Source: Bradyrhizobium xenonodulans (GTDB taxonomy: Bacteria; Pseudomonadota; Alphaproteobacteria; Rhizobiales; Xanthobacteraceae). From it: DNA of 64,000 nt. The DNA is taken from assembly GCF_027594865.1 (NCBI RefSeq), contig NZ_CP089391.1:4928501-4992500 (forward strand), given 5' to 3'. Below are positions 34,026 to 44,059 of this stretch, piece by piece. Each line of letters starts with the position of its first letter. Position 1 is the first letter of the stretch. Made by a program: the position numbers and the translations under genes. Under the pieces are notes generated by a model that was given only the letters and a program-made list of their open reading frames with translations, did no database searches and was not told the DNA's origin.

Positions 34026-34925
34026 TTACTTCTGCGAACCCGCGCTCGGCGCAGCGCCGGTCGGGACCATGGCTTCCGCCGTCTTGGTCGACTTGGCTGG
34101 CTGGGGTAGTTCCGCGTCCGCCCCGAACTTCGCCTGCGTCTTCGGTGCAAGCTCCGCCACCGCGGGCGCCGCGACGTCCACATGCGGCAGCACATCGGCC
34201 ACCAGATCGGTCGTCACGAGATTGGTGAGCTTCAGCTCTCCGGCGTCGAGCTCGTGCAGATCTTCCCAGGGCGGCACGCTGAGCGCGAGCGACAGCAGAT
34301 CGCCGGCACCGCCCATGTCGAATGTGTATTTGGCAAGCCGGCCGATGTCGCGTTCCACGATCATCAGGTCCTGCGCGCTGTAGCTAGCCGCCTTGGCATC
34401 GTCGGCGCGGTCGCCCATCCAGATCTGATGGACTCGGACATGGGCGGCTTCCGGCACATAGCGCGTTTTCCCCGCCAGCAGCAGAAACACACACATGGAT
34501 TCGCAATAGGCCTCGGGTGCGACCGCGGGACGGGCGCTCTTGCCGCCGCGATTCTGGAGGCTGATGCCGACCGTCGTCAAAAGGCCGAGATTGCGGAAGC
34601 GCCGACCGAGCGTGATCGCGTCGTTGACGGAACCGCCGCTGGAATCGAGCACGACGGTGGCGCCGCCGAGCTGGCGCCCGCGGGAGAACTCCTCGAAATC
34701 CTTGGGCGTGTCAGCGGTGATGATGCCGACTGCGCTGACCCAGCCGCGGCAGTTCGGCTCGCAGGCAATCCAATTGAACTTCATCGGCAGCTTGCGCTCT
34801 TCGAGGGTGACGCCGGCGCGGGCGGACGAACCGATGGTCGCGACGGCTCCAGCCAACACGACCCCACAAGCGGCGGTTCCTACCAGCAACCAGCCACGAA
34901 GATTGAGCGACTTCAGAAGTTTCAA
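34026..34925 (-). CDS. COG3904-type periplasmic ClpP-fold protein
   Basis: 299 residues from a TTG start at 34925, preceded by GGGGAAGGGA at good spacing; no ATG fits. One membrane or signal helix (RGWLLVGTAACGVVLAGAVA) is followed by ATVVLDSSGGSVNDAITLGR and AYCESMCVFLLLAGKTRYVP, the two segments shared with ClpP/crotonase-like COG3904 proteins. The Ser-containing GGS and ESMC regions could form an active site. The C-terminal 60 residues are low-complexity. Confidence 0.72.
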   Translation of the reverse strand: MKLLKSLNLRGWLLVGTAACGVVLAGAVATIGSSARAGVTLEERKLPMKFNWIACEPNCRGWVSAVGIITADTPKDFEEFSRGRQLGGATVVLDSSGGSVNDAITLGRRFRNLGLLTTVGISLQNRGGKSARPAVAPEAYCESMCVFLLLAGKTRYVPEAAHVRVHQIWMGDRADDAKAASYSAQDLMIVERDIGRLAKYTFDMGGAGDLLSLALSVPPWEDLHELDAGELKLTNLVTTDLVADVLPHVDVAAPAVAELAPKTQAKFGADAELPQPAKSTKTAEAMVPTGAAPSAGSQK

Positions 34926-35167
34926 ACTGGTCCCTTCCCCAAGCCCCACTGGCGCGATTATCCCCGTTTCGCGCTCGATGAGTCCATCATACAGTCGTAT
35001 GTTTTCACGAGTGTCATAGAAATGGTATCCGGGGGAATACAGCTCGTCCATATGGACTTGCTGCACTGCTCCCAAAAAGCATGGAAAATATGGCGCGAAA
35101 ACAACAGCTTGCTGTTCCCTGCGCCGGAACCGGGCAACACCGCGCCCACGATCGCAGCAAACCGCAC

Positions 35168-35503
35168 ATGAAGTATTCAACCTGCGAGTGTTCCAATCCC
35201 GTCGCCGGCGCGCTCCGACTCCCGCGACGATTCGGTCGCGCGCTGATCTGGCTCTACCGCCATACGCTCTCGCCGCTGGTCGGCTACAACTGCCGTCACC
35301 TGCCGACCTGCTCCGTCTACGGTGATGAGGCAATCGAACGGTTCGGGCTGTGGGCCGGCGGCTGGATGACGCTGGCGCGCCTGCTCCGCTGCAACCCGTT
35401 CGGCACGTCGGGCATCGACAATGTGCCGCTCGCCGCGCCGCGAGACGCGCGCTGGTATTTGCCCTGGCGTTATGCCCGCTGGCGCGGTGTCAACGCCTCC
35501 TGA
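35168..35503 (+). CDS. yidD: membrane protein insertion efficiency factor YidD
   Basis: 111 residues. Signature ALIWLYRHTLSPLVGYNCRH and LPTCSVYGDEAIERFG with conserved cysteines, then RLLRCNPFGTSGIDNVP. YidD assists YidC-dependent insertion of inner membrane proteins. The start at 35168 is set by homology. Here it is not beside yidC/rnpA but in the folE-thrS region, as in other members of this group. Confidence 0.93.
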   Translation: MKYSTCECSNPVAGALRLPRRFGRALIWLYRHTLSPLVGYNCRHLPTCSVYGDEAIERFGLWAGGWMTLARLLRCNPFGTSGIDNVPLAAPRDARWYLPWRYARWRGVNAS

Positions 35504-35601
35504 ACATGCCGCCTAAGCAGCGGCGATACGCATTGCTGCCCTGAGTGGAACCGGAACTCTCCGCTCGCGTTGTTTTGAAGCTCCCACGGGAGGAAACAAC
35601 A

Positions 35602-35814
35602 ATGCGCTGGAAAATCAGCCCTCATTTTCATTTCAGGCTTGGTTCGACAAATCTCAGTTCCAAGGGGCACCACGATCCCAGAACGATGGACCTTCTCGCA
35701 ATCGTCGCGTTGCTGGCGCTCGTGCTGGGCTCCGGCTGGTATCTGGGATCGAGCCTCGCCACGCCGCCAAGCACGACGGCGTTCGTCGTGCCGAGCCAGA
35801 GCGTGCATTGGTAA
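35602..35814 (+). CDS. 70-aa single-pass membrane protein, unknown
   Basis: ATG at 35602 follows GGGAGGAAACAACA, a strong ribosome binding site. The N-terminal 30 residues are polar and basic (MRWKISPHFHFRLGS), then one membrane helix (MDLLAIVALLALVLGSGWYL) and a short exported tail. Its stop codon abuts the stop of the convergent gene at 35815. Function unknown. Confidence 0.6.
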   Translation: MRWKISPHFHFRLGSTNLSSKGHHDPRTMDLLAIVALLALVLGSGWYLGSSLATPPSTTAFVVPSQSVHW

Positions 35815-37029
35815 TTAGCGGAACCAGTAGAACCGCCCGGGCGGCGGCGGGATCGGTTCGGGCGGACGCAGCCGCTTCAGGCGCAGCGGTTTTGGCGCCG
35901 GCTCGGCCGACGATGTCGCCTCGGCGCCCGGCACCGTTTCGGTCCCCGGCACCTTCACCGACAGCAGCAAGTTCGATTCATGCATGCGCCAGCGATAGCC
36001 GACGCCGAAATCGATCGGCTGGGCGCGCGTGAACAATTCGGCGTAGCGCTCCTGGTAGCGGCCGGGGAATTCGCCGATCGGCCCGAGATAGCGGCCGAAC
36101 GGGAAGAACCGCCATTGCCGCGCGCTGTAGTTCGCAAGCGGAATGCCGGAATCGTCCTGGACGATGGTCGCGCTGTTGGCGAGCAGCCAGTCGCGCGCGA
36201 CGGTGAAGTTGCCGGAGTGCAGCAAATAGGACGCGCTCTTGAGCAGGCTGTTGCCGGGGCCGAGCGTCTCGCAGAACTTCAGGAAGCCGGCCGCGCGCGC
36301 GCCGGAATTGGAGAGATCGGTCGAGAAATAATACAGCGTGCGCGCTTCACCATCGGCGCCCGCAAAGGTGATGCGGGTGCCGCGCGTCGCGTTCGGCCCG
36401 GGATTGTCGTTGCCGACATGCATCCCGCCCTTGTCGTCGAGCGCGACCATCTCGACATTGCGGATGGTCTTGCCGGAGCGGACCAGGAAGACATAGAGGA
36501 TCGGCAAGGTGCCGTTGACCTGGTTGGCATGCAGGTCGACCTTCATCTGCTTGGTGATGAAGAAGGAGAAGCTCAGGATCGAGCCGAGCGAGCGCTCGAC
36601 ATTGTAGAGCGCGGCGCCGACCGAGCCGCGCGGCAGCCTTGTCAGATCGGGCACCGCGCCGACCGGCTCCAGCGCGCCGAGCACGTAGGTGCTGGCCTTG
36701 GGATAGAAGGCGTTGGCATAGAGGAAGTCCGGGCCGCTGAACAAATAGAACATGGTCGGCCTCGGTGCCGCCAGATTGACGTCGGCCCAATTGCGGATCT
36801 TCGAGAGCTGGCGCTGCTCGAGCTGCGCGAAGGCGCCGTCGAAGAATTTTGCGTGGCGCTGCCAGCCCGGCTCCTTGGTGAGCGGCACCAGCGGCGAGTC
36901 CGCCGAAGGCTGCATGCCCGCGAGGAAGCGGGCGGTGTCGTCGAACGTGACGTCGGCGGCACGTGCCGACGAGACGGCCGCAGCCAGCAGGGCAACAGCG
37001 ACGGCCGCATTTCTCAAGGCTCGAAACAT
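35815..37029 (-). CDS. exported protein of unknown function, operon with APC permease
   Basis: 404 residues with a signal peptide (MFRALRNAAVAVALLAAAVSSARA). Conserved-looking segments are PTMFYLFSGPDFLYANAFYP, NVERSLGSILSFSFFITKQM and ARQWRFFPFGRYLGPIGEFP. The C-terminus is proline-rich. I do not recognise a characterised family. It starts 2 bases after the stop of the APC permease gene, so the two are co-transcribed and may act on the same compound. Confidence 0.78.
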   Translation of the reverse strand: MFRALRNAAVAVALLAAAVSSARAADVTFDDTARFLAGMQPSADSPLVPLTKEPGWQRHAKFFDGAFAQLEQRQLSKIRNWADVNLAAPRPTMFYLFSGPDFLYANAFYPKASTYVLGALEPVGAVPDLTRLPRGSVGAALYNVERSLGSILSFSFFITKQMKVDLHANQVNGTLPILYVFLVRSGKTIRNVEMVALDDKGGMHVGNDNPGPNATRGTRITFAGADGEARTLYYFSTDLSNSGARAAGFLKFCETLGPGNSLLKSASYLLHSGNFTVARDWLLANSATIVQDDSGIPLANYSARQWRFFPFGRYLGPIGEFPGRYQERYAELFTRAQPIDFGVGYRWRMHESNLLLSVKVPGTETVPGAEATSSAEPAPKPLRLKRLRPPEPIPPPPGRFYWFR

Positions 37030-37031
37030 GT

Positions 37032-38399
37032 CTATTCGCGATGCGATGAATTGCCAGCGGCGACCGGCCGCCCGCGGAAAACAGCATAAATCAACAGGCC
37101 CGAGAGCATGACCAGCATCCCCGATAGCGACTGCACGGGCCGCTCGGTCAAAAGATAGTACATCATGAATCCCGTCACGAGCAGGAAAACCAGCGGCGTG
37201 AACGGGTATCCCCAGGCGCGATAGGGCCTGGGCAGGTCGGGATCGGTGATGCGCAGCTTGATGACGCCGGCGACCGTGAAGAACGAGCAGAACAGCAGCG
37301 CGAACTGGATGAAGTCGAGCACCGCTTCGAAGCTGCGCGTGAACAGCAGCAGATTGGCGACCGCGAGCTGAAACAGGATGGCATAGGCCGGCGCACCGCT
37401 CACCGAGCGCTTCGAGAATACGCGCAGGGCCGGGATGTCCTCCCCCATCGTCATCATCACGCGGGGACCGATCCACATCATCGCGCTGATCGACGAGATC
37501 AGGCCGAAACAGATCATGGCGCCGACGATCCGGCCGCCGAGGCTGCCGAAGATCGCACTGCCGGCGACGCTGGCGACATCGAGCTGGCCGGCGAGCGCGC
37601 CGACCGGCGTGGAATAGAGAAACACCGCGTTGAGCGCGACGTAGAGGACGAGCACGATCAGCGTGCCCGCGAGCAGCGCGCGCGGCAGGTCCCGCTGCGG
37701 CATGTTCATCTCGCCGATGATGTAGGTCGCGGCATTCCAGCCCGAGAACGAGTACATCACGAAGACGAGGCCGATCGCGAAGGGCGCGCTGACGATGTGC
37801 GCGAGGTCACCCGCCTGTGGCGTGAAGGCGATCGGCTGCGGCACGCCGATGACGAAGCCGGCGACCAGGAAGGCGACAATCAGCACGACCTTCAGGATGG
37901 TGGAGATGAGCTGGAAGGTCGAGGAGTGCCTGACGCCGGTCAATTGGACCAGCGAGACCAGCCACACCACGCCGATGGCGAGCGGGATCGGCGGCAGATC
38001 AGGCACGACCGACTTGGCGTATTCGCCGAACGCCATCGCCGCGAGCGCGACGGGCGCTGCGAAGCCGACCGTCGCCGAGACCCAGCCGGCGAGAAAGCCG
38101 AAGGCGGGATGATAGGCGCGACTGAGGAAATTATACTCGCCGCTCGAGCGCGGAAACATCGCCCCGAGCTCGCTATAGGAGAATACCCCGCACAGCGCGA
38201 CGATGCCGCCGACGGTCCACAGCAACAGGATCGAGAAGCCGGAAGGGATGTCCTTGACCTGGAAGCCGAGGCTGGTGAAGACGCCCACCCCGATCATGTC
38301 GGCAACGACGATGGCGGTCGCGACCAGAACGGAGATTCCCGACCCGCTTCCGGTCAGCCGGCCAATCCAGGGCGCGGTACCCGCATCTGATGCCGTCAT
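37032..38399 (-). CDS. APC-superfamily amino acid permease
   Basis: 455 residues, about twelve membrane helices. The first helix contains VADMIGVGVFTSLGFQVKDI (GVGVF is the family's unwound substrate site), followed by YSELGAMFPRSSGEYNFLSR, the standard second-loop signature. The branch resembles basic amino acid/polyamine antiporter-type transporters. First gene of a two-gene operon. Confidence 0.9.
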   Translation of the reverse strand: MTASDAGTAPWIGRLTGSGSGISVLVATAIVVADMIGVGVFTSLGFQVKDIPSGFSILLLWTVGGIVALCGVFSYSELGAMFPRSSGEYNFLSRAYHPAFGFLAGWVSATVGFAAPVALAAMAFGEYAKSVVPDLPPIPLAIGVVWLVSLVQLTGVRHSSTFQLISTILKVVLIVAFLVAGFVIGVPQPIAFTPQAGDLAHIVSAPFAIGLVFVMYSFSGWNAATYIIGEMNMPQRDLPRALLAGTLIVLVLYVALNAVFLYSTPVGALAGQLDVASVAGSAIFGSLGGRIVGAMICFGLISSISAMMWIGPRVMMTMGEDIPALRVFSKRSVSGAPAYAILFQLAVANLLLFTRSFEAVLDFIQFALLFCSFFTVAGVIKLRITDPDLPRPYRAWGYPFTPLVFLLVTGFMMYYLLTERPVQSLSGMLVMLSGLLIYAVFRGRPVAAGNSSHRE

Positions 38400-38736
38400 C
38401 GGGGTCCTTAACCTCAGCCGTCACGCCTCGCCGGGAGCATCGTGCAGTTTGGTCCAGTCAATTCAAGCAGGGTTAACAAGGGTTAAATGAGGCAGCGGAA
38501 ATAGGTATTCCAGCACCCTTTATGCACGGCCCTGGGCGATAAACCTGCGCAAACACCGGAGAATCCCGTTTCCCTCCCCCACAATCAGGACACGATTGCA
38601 TGGTCCTTTTGAGCGTTCCGGATGTGGGGAAGTTTCTCCGGACGCTTAACGTCGCCTAAACGCCGGTCGGCTCAATTGTCTCAATGAATTGCCGATGGAG
38701 CGTGTGACTTGGGTCGTGACTTGGGGTCATGGGTGG
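38400..38736. other. intergenic region between divergent genes
   Basis: About 340 bases separate the permease operon from the alpha/beta hydrolase gene. It holds an imperfect dyad GCGTTCCGGA...TCCGGACGC near 38612-38645 and CAATT...AATTG near 38675-38693. No gene is supported; promoters for both sides should lie here but none is clear. Confidence 0.4.
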
Positions 38737-40062
38737 ATGGTCGGGGCCGTTCCGAAACTGAGAGCTGACATTCGCGCCGATCGGACGTCGTCCGGTCTGC
38801 GCGGTCGCGCGCTCCGGCTCGCCCTGATCTCTGCCTTGGTGCCGTTGTCGCTGACGTTGGTTCAATGCGGCAAGGCGCCCAACCCGGCGGCGCTCGCGGC
38901 GAACTCGCAGGCCAACGTCCAGGTCGTCGCGAAGACCAATCCTCAGGTCGCAAGTGCAGACACGTTCGAGGATCGCTTCCCTGCGCCGCGATTCGGGGAG
39001 CGCTTCCCCTCGGCGAGCGAGAGCTTTCTGCAGCGGCAGATGTCGGACTTCGCGCCCAAGCGCGCCGCGCAGCAGCCGCCTCAGCCGGAGCAGGCGCCCT
39101 ACAAGGTCGCCTCGCTCGCACCGCAGGTCCCCTACCAGCGTGCGCCGCGTGAAGATCTGACGACGCTCGTCAGCATGAAGTCGTCGGCCTTCCCCTATTT
39201 CGGCAACAACCCCGCCTCGGACGCGCCGTTCCTCAACATCTCCAAGGGCGATCGCCGCGGCCACCGCAGCTATTCCGGGCGCGTCTACTGGCAGGACGAG
39301 ACCTACAGCGACAGCCGCGTGCTGATGCACGTGCCCGAGCATTTCGACGTGCGCAAGCCGGGCGTGATCGTGGTGTTCTTCCACGGCAATGGCGCGACGC
39401 TCGAGCGCGACGTGCGCGACCGGCAGCTGGTGCCGCGGCAGATCACCGATTCCGGTGCCAACGCCATCCTGCTCGCACCGCAGATGGCGGTCGACGCCGC
39501 CGATTCCAGCGCCGGCAAGTTCTGGCAGGCGGGCGGCCTCAAGCGCTTCATGGATGAGTCGGCGAGCCACCTCGCCCGCCTCACCGGCGATCCCAACAGC
39601 GCGCGCGCCTTCGCCAACATGCCAATCGTGATCGTCGGCTATAGCGGCGGCTTCCTGCCGACGGCGTGGAGCTTGGAAGTCGGCGGCATCAGCGACCGCG
39701 TCCGCGGCGTCGTGCTGCTCGACGCCGTCTATGGCGAGATGGACAAGTTCGCCTCATGGATCGCGAGCCACCGCTCCGGCTTCTTCGTCAGCTCGTACAC
39801 CCGCTACACCGCCCGGCGCGACCGCGAGCTGATGAGCATGCTCAGGCAGAAGGGCATCAGCGTCTCCGAAGACATGGACGGCCCCTTGCGCCCCGGCAGC
39901 GTGGTGTTCGTGGAGACCGGCGACGGCATCACCCATCGTGACTACGTCAACCGCGCGTGGACGCAATATCCGCTCAAGGACGTGCTGGTGAAGATGTCGG
40001 CAACGCCGTCACTCGCGCTCACCCGCGTGGCCGCGACGACACCATCCGCATCGAGCCGTTGA
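38737..40062 (+). CDS. membrane-anchored alpha/beta-hydrolase-like protein
   Basis: About 441 residues from ATG 38737 (in-frame ATG 38695 also possible). The N-terminal hydrophobic segment ALISALVPLSLTLVQCGK ends in a possible lipobox, though Gln before Cys is atypical. A proline-rich linker leads to the catalytic fold: GVIVVFFHGNGATLERDV, the nucleophile elbow VIVGYSGGFLP, and a late DGITHRDYVN that could supply the histidine. Substrate unknown. Confidence 0.75.
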   Translation: MVGAVPKLRADIRADRTSSGLRGRALRLALISALVPLSLTLVQCGKAPNPAALAANSQANVQVVAKTNPQVASADTFEDRFPAPRFGERFPSASESFLQRQMSDFAPKRAAQQPPQPEQAPYKVASLAPQVPYQRAPREDLTTLVSMKSSAFPYFGNNPASDAPFLNISKGDRRGHRSYSGRVYWQDETYSDSRVLMHVPEHFDVRKPGVIVVFFHGNGATLERDVRDRQLVPRQITDSGANAILLAPQMAVDAADSSAGKFWQAGGLKRFMDESASHLARLTGDPNSARAFANMPIVIVGYSGGFLPTAWSLEVGGISDRVRGVVLLDAVYGEMDKFASWIASHRSGFFVSSYTRYTARRDRELMSMLRQKGISVSEDMDGPLRPGSVVFVETGDGITHRDYVNRAWTQYPLKDVLVKMSATPSLALTRVAATTPSASSR

Positions 40063-40099
40063 TTGGACGCAGTGATCGCTGAGCGCCCGGTCCTGCCGC

Positions 40100-40477
40100 T
40101 CAGGTCTTGGGCAGCTTCGGAATGCTCTCGGCAAAGCCGTTGAAGCAGGCCAGCCGCTCGTCCTCTTCCTTGAAGAAACGGCAATCGGCGTAACCCTTGG
40201 CCTTCGCCGGTTTCGGCTTCGGCGTCGGCGGGATAATGGCGTCGTAGCAGTTGAGCCGGTCCTTGGTGCCGTCATCGAGGTCGAGGCAGGCCTGGAGCCG
40301 CGCCGCGATCGATTGCGGCTTGCCCTTCGGCGCCGGAGTGGCGGTCGCAGCCGCGGCTTTCGTCCCCTTCGGCTTGACCTGCACCAGCGGCTTGTCCCCC
40401 ACCATCGGTGGCTTGTCGGCTTGTGCAAACGCGGAGGCTGAATAGAGCACCGCGGCAACCGCCAGAATCATCCTCAT
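40100..40477 (-). CDS. exported protein of unknown function
   Basis: 125 residues with a short signal peptide (MRMILAVAAVLYSASAFA). The mature part has a Lys/Ala/Pro-rich linker, then IAARLQACLDLDDGTKDRLN with CYDAI, and DCRFFKEEDERLACFNGFAE; four cysteines are arranged as two C-x(n)-C helices that probably form disulfides. ATG 40477 follows GAGAG. Function unknown. Confidence 0.7.
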   Translation of the reverse strand: MRMILAVAAVLYSASAFAQADKPPMVGDKPLVQVKPKGTKAAAATATPAPKGKPQSIAARLQACLDLDDGTKDRLNCYDAIIPPTPKPKPAKAKGYADCRFFKEEDERLACFNGFAESIPKLPKT

Positions 40478-40567
40478 CTCAGTCAACTCTCTTTGGTCCC
40501 CACGCCTTGCCTTCTAGCGCTCCGGCGCGCGGTTTGCCAAGCACCTGCGCACACGAAAACACGGGAT

Positions 40568-41737
40568 TCAGGCCGCGGCGGCAGCCGGCCGCGGCCGGGT
40601 CAGGACCACCAGGATCAACGCCAGCACGACGAAGCCGACCGCGACGAAGCCGAGCGGATGCAGCAACTCGCGGGCGAACAGCAGCCCGCCAATGGCGGAG
40701 CCGACCGCCTGGCCGATATAGAGGACGGAGGTGTTGAGCGCGACGGTCGCCGATGCAAGCCTTGGTGCGGCCGCGACCAGCCGCACCTGCTGCATCGAAT
40801 TGGTCGAGGCAAAGCCGAGCCCCCAGATCGCGACCGCGACCGCCATCAATCCCAGGCTCCCCGCTCCGACGGCCCAGCCCGTGATGCCCGCAAGCAGCAG
40901 GCAGGTAAACAGCAGCGAGGTTCGGTAAGGTCCCCAGGTGTCGACGATGCGGGTCGCGATGACGACGCCGAGGAAACCGCAGACACCGTAGATGCCGAAC
41001 ACCATGCCGATCGCATCGGGGCCGGCGTCGGTCAGCTTCTTGAGCAGCGGGCCCATGAAGGTGAACACCACGAACTGCCCCGACATCTGCAACATCGTGA
41101 TCGCAAGCAGCAGCAGGATGGTCCCGTTGCGACCGACCGCGCTCCAGGTCTTCAGGTCCACCGGCGTGCCCTTCAGGCCCGCCGGCAGGCGCAGCAGCAG
41201 CAACAGGAAGCTGATGCCGCCAAGCACGCCGATTCCGCCATAGGCCGCGCGCCAGCCATAGCGGCTGGCGATGAAGGTGATCAGCGGCAGGCCGACGGCG
41301 GCCGCCAGCGACCAGCCGAGAAAGATATAGGCGATGGCGCTGCCACGCCGCGCCACCGGCACGATCAGCGCCGCCGTGCCGGCAGCCTGCGGCGTGTAGA
41401 GCGCGCCGACCGCGAGCATCATCAGGCGAATGACGAGCAGGCTGGTATAGTCAGGCGCAAAGGCCGAGGCGATATTGCCAAGGGCCAGCACCGCAAGCGT
41501 TGTCGTCAGCAGCGTCCGCCGTTCGATGCGGCTGGTCAGCCACGCCGTCAGCGGCGAGCCGATGCACAGCGTGATCGCACCGAACGTGATCAGCAGCCCT
41601 GCCGCATGGATGCTGATGCCGAGCCCCGTCGACAATTCCGGCAGCATGCCTGCCGGCGCCAGCACCGAGCAGCCCGTGACGAGATTGCCGAGCATCAAGG
41701 CGGTGGGCGTGAAACGGCCGGCGCGTGCGCTTTCCAT
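40568..41737 (-). CDS. MFS transporter (drug:H+ antiporter type)
   Basis: 389 residues, about twelve helices. FTPTALMLGNLVTGCSVLAP opens the first helix, SRIERRTLLTTTLAVLALGN is the loop 2-3 region, and YIFLGWSLAAAVGLPLITFI holds the motif C-like glycine/proline set of AraJ/YdhP-type efflux proteins. The frame stays open through the antisense of thrS, but the natural start is the ATG at 41737, lying within a 14-bp palindrome. Exported compound unknown. Confidence 0.86.
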   Translation of the reverse strand: MESARAGRFTPTALMLGNLVTGCSVLAPAGMLPELSTGLGISIHAAGLLITFGAITLCIGSPLTAWLTSRIERRTLLTTTLAVLALGNIASAFAPDYTSLLVIRLMMLAVGALYTPQAAGTAALIVPVARRGSAIAYIFLGWSLAAAVGLPLITFIASRYGWRAAYGGIGVLGGISFLLLLLRLPAGLKGTPVDLKTWSAVGRNGTILLLLAITMLQMSGQFVVFTFMGPLLKKLTDAGPDAIGMVFGIYGVCGFLGVVIATRIVDTWGPYRTSLLFTCLLLAGITGWAVGAGSLGLMAVAVAIWGLGFASTNSMQQVRLVAAAPRLASATVALNTSVLYIGQAVGSAIGGLLFARELLHPLGFVAVGFVVLALILVVLTRPRPAAAAA

Positions 41738-41748
41738 GCAATTGCATG
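41735..41748. promoter_or_regulatory. 14-bp perfect palindrome at the MFS start codon
   Basis: CATGCAATTGCATG covers the start codon of the MFS gene (CAT at 41735-41737 on the plus strand). A perfect palindrome at a translation start fits repressor binding or an mRNA hairpin blocking initiation. Between divergent MFS and thrS genes; no regulator gene is adjacent. Confidence 0.35.
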
Positions 41749-41923
41749 TAGAGGAGACATCCGACCGGTTAAAGGGCGTGGCTCGAAATAGTTGGCGCGC
41801 CGCCCCGGCTTTTGCGCGCCACTTTCTTGGAAATGCCGGATTGCACAGGCCGAATCGCCTGATATATCGCTCGTTCCCGCTTACCTGCGCTCGTTCGCAG
41901 GAGTGAGCTTCAGGAGAAAAGCA

Positions 41924-43966
41924 ATGTCCGACCAGAACAAGTCCGAATCCGGTTTCCAATACAGCCTGAGCAATCTGAAGCCCGTGACCCCCGCCGCAAA
42001 AGTCACCCTCACCTTCCCCGATGGCGCCCGGCGCGAATACGACAAGAACATCACCGGTCTCGAGATCGCCAAGGGCATCTCGCCCTCGCTGGCCAAGCGC
42101 ACGGTCGCGATGGCGCTCGACGGCGTGATCGCCGACCTCGACGATCCCATCGAAGCCGATGCCAAGCTCGAGCTGATCAATCGCGACGACCCGCGCGCGC
42201 TCGAGCTGATCCGCCACGACTGCGCGCACGTGCTGGCCGAAGCCGTGCAGACGCTGTGGCCGGGCACCCAGGTCACCATCGGCCCCGTGATCGAGAACGG
42301 CTTCTACTACGACTTCTTCCGCAACGAGCCGTTCACGCCGGAAGACTTTGCCGCGATCGAAAAGAAGATGCGCGAGATCATCGCGCGCGACAAACCGTTC
42401 ACCAAGGAAGTCTGGGACCGCGAGAAGACGAAACAGGTGTTCCGCGACAAGGGCGAGGCCTTCAAGGTCGAGCTGGTCGACGCGATTCCCGGCAACGAGC
42501 CGATCAAGATCTACTACCAGGGCGACTGGTTCGATCTCTGCCGCGGCCCGCACATGACCTCGACCGGCAAGGTCGGAGGCGCCTTCAAGCTGATGAAGGT
42601 GGCCGGCGCCTATTGGCGCGGCGACAGCAACAACCCGATGCTGACGCGCATCTACGGGACGGCGTTCGCCAAGCAGGAGGACCTCGATGCTTATCTCAAG
42701 CAGATCGAGGAAGCCGAGAAGCGCGACCATCGCAAGCTCGGACGCGAGCTCGACCTCTTCCATTTCCAGGAGGAAGGTCCGGGCGTCGTGTTCTGGCACC
42801 CGAAGGGCTGGACCATCTTCCAGCAGCTGATCGCCTATATGCGCCGCCGCCTTGCCGGCGACTACAACGAGGTCAACGCGCCGCAGATCCTGGACAAGTC
42901 GCTGTGGGAGACTTCGGGCCATTGGGGCTGGTACCGCGAGAACATGTTCGCGGCCCAGTCGGCCGGCGACGAGGCCGAGGACAAGCGCTGGTTTGCGCTG
43001 AAGCCGATGAACTGCCCCGGCCACGTGCAGATCTTCAAGCACGGCCTGAAAAGCTACCGCGACCTGCCGCTGCGCCTCGCCGAGTTCGGCGTGGTGCATC
43101 GCTACGAGCCGTCCGGCGCCATGCACGGCTTGATGCGCGTGCGCGGCTTCACCCAGGACGATGCGCACATCTTCTGCATGGAGGACCAACTCGCCGACGA
43201 ATGCCTGAAGATCAACGAGCTGATCCTGTCGACCTATGCGGATTTCGGCTTCACCGGCGATCTCACGGTGAAGCTCTCGACCCGGCCGGAGAAGCGCGTC
43301 GGCACCGATGCGATGTGGGATCACGCCGAACGCGTGATGGCCACCGTGCTGAGCCAGATCCAGGCGCAGAACAATCACATCAAGACCGAGATCAATCCGG
43401 GCGAAGGCGCCTTCTACGGGCCGAAGTTCGAATATGTGCTGCGCGATGCCATCGGCCGCGACTGGCAGTGCGGCACCACGCAGGTCGACTTCAACCTGCC
43501 GGAGCGGTTCGGTGCGTTCTACATCGACCATGACAGCGGCAAGAAGCCGCCGGTGATGGTGCACCGCGCGATCTGCGGCTCGATGGAGCGCTTCATCGGC
43601 ATCCTGATCGAGCACTATGCCGGCAGCTTCCCGCTCTGGCTCTCGCCGGTGCAGGTGGTGGTCACCACCATCACCTCGGAGGCCGACGAGTATGCCAAGC
43701 AGGTGCTGGAGCAGGTCCGCCGCGCCGGGCTCCGGGCCGAGATCGATCTTCGCAACGAGAAGATCAACTACAAGGTCCGCGAGCACTCGCTGGCCAAGAT
43801 TCCGGCGCTGCTCGTGTGCGGCAAGAAGGAGGCCGAGACGCATTCGGTCTCCATCCGCCGGCTCGGCAGCGACGGCCAGAAGGTGATGACGACGGCGGAG
43901 GCGATCACCGCCCTCGTCGACGAAGCGACCCCGCCGGACGTTCGGCGGGCGCGCGACGCCGCCTGA
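41924..43966 (+). CDS. thrS: threonine--tRNA ligase
   Basis: 680 residues. The TGS domain ([20 protein letters not shown]) is followed by the editing domain with [19 protein letters not shown] and the class II catalytic core: [18 protein letters not shown] (motif 2 region), [20 protein letters not shown] and [20 protein letters not shown] (motif 3). The anticodon-binding domain is at the C-terminus. Charges tRNA-Thr. ATG 41924 follows CAGGAG. Slightly longer than E. coli ThrS because of an N-terminal extension. Confidence 0.97.
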   Translation: MSDQNKSESGFQYSLSNLKPVTPAAKVTLTFPDGARREYDKNITGLEIAKGISPSLAKRTVAMALDGVIADLDDPIEADAKLELINRDDPRALELIRHDCAHVLAEAVQTLWPGTQVTIGPVIENGFYYDFFRNEPFTPEDFAAIEKKMREIIARDKPFTKEVWDREKTKQVFRDKGEAFKVELVDAIPGNEPIKIYYQGDWFDLCRGPHMTSTGKVGGAFKLMKVAGAYWRGDSNNPMLTRIYGTAFAKQEDLDAYLKQIEEAEKRDHRKLGRELDLFHFQEEGPGVVFWHPKGWTIFQQLIAYMRRRLAGDYNEVNAPQILDKSLWETSGHWGWYRENMFAAQSAGDEAEDKRWFALKPMNCPGHVQIFKHGLKSYRDLPLRLAEFGVVHRYEPSGAMHGLMRVRGFTQDDAHIFCMEDQLADECLKINELILSTYADFGFTGDLTVKLSTRPEKRVGTDAMWDHAERVMATVLSQIQAQNNHIKTEINPGEGAFYGPKFEYVLRDAIGRDWQCGTTQVDFNLPERFGAFYIDHDSGKKPPVMVHRAICGSMERFIGILIEHYAGSFPLWLSPVQVVVTTITSEADEYAKQVLEQVRRAGLRAEIDLRNEKINYKVREHSLAKIPALLVCGKKEAETHSVSIRRLGSDGQKVMTTAEAITALVDEATPPDVRRARDAA

Positions 43967-44059
43967 TTCCTGAAATCGATCTAAATTCGCTTCCGGTTGC
44001 GGGCGTGCATGCTTATCTCGGCATGGCACGCCCGACGACCAGCCGAAGAGGATATCGTA

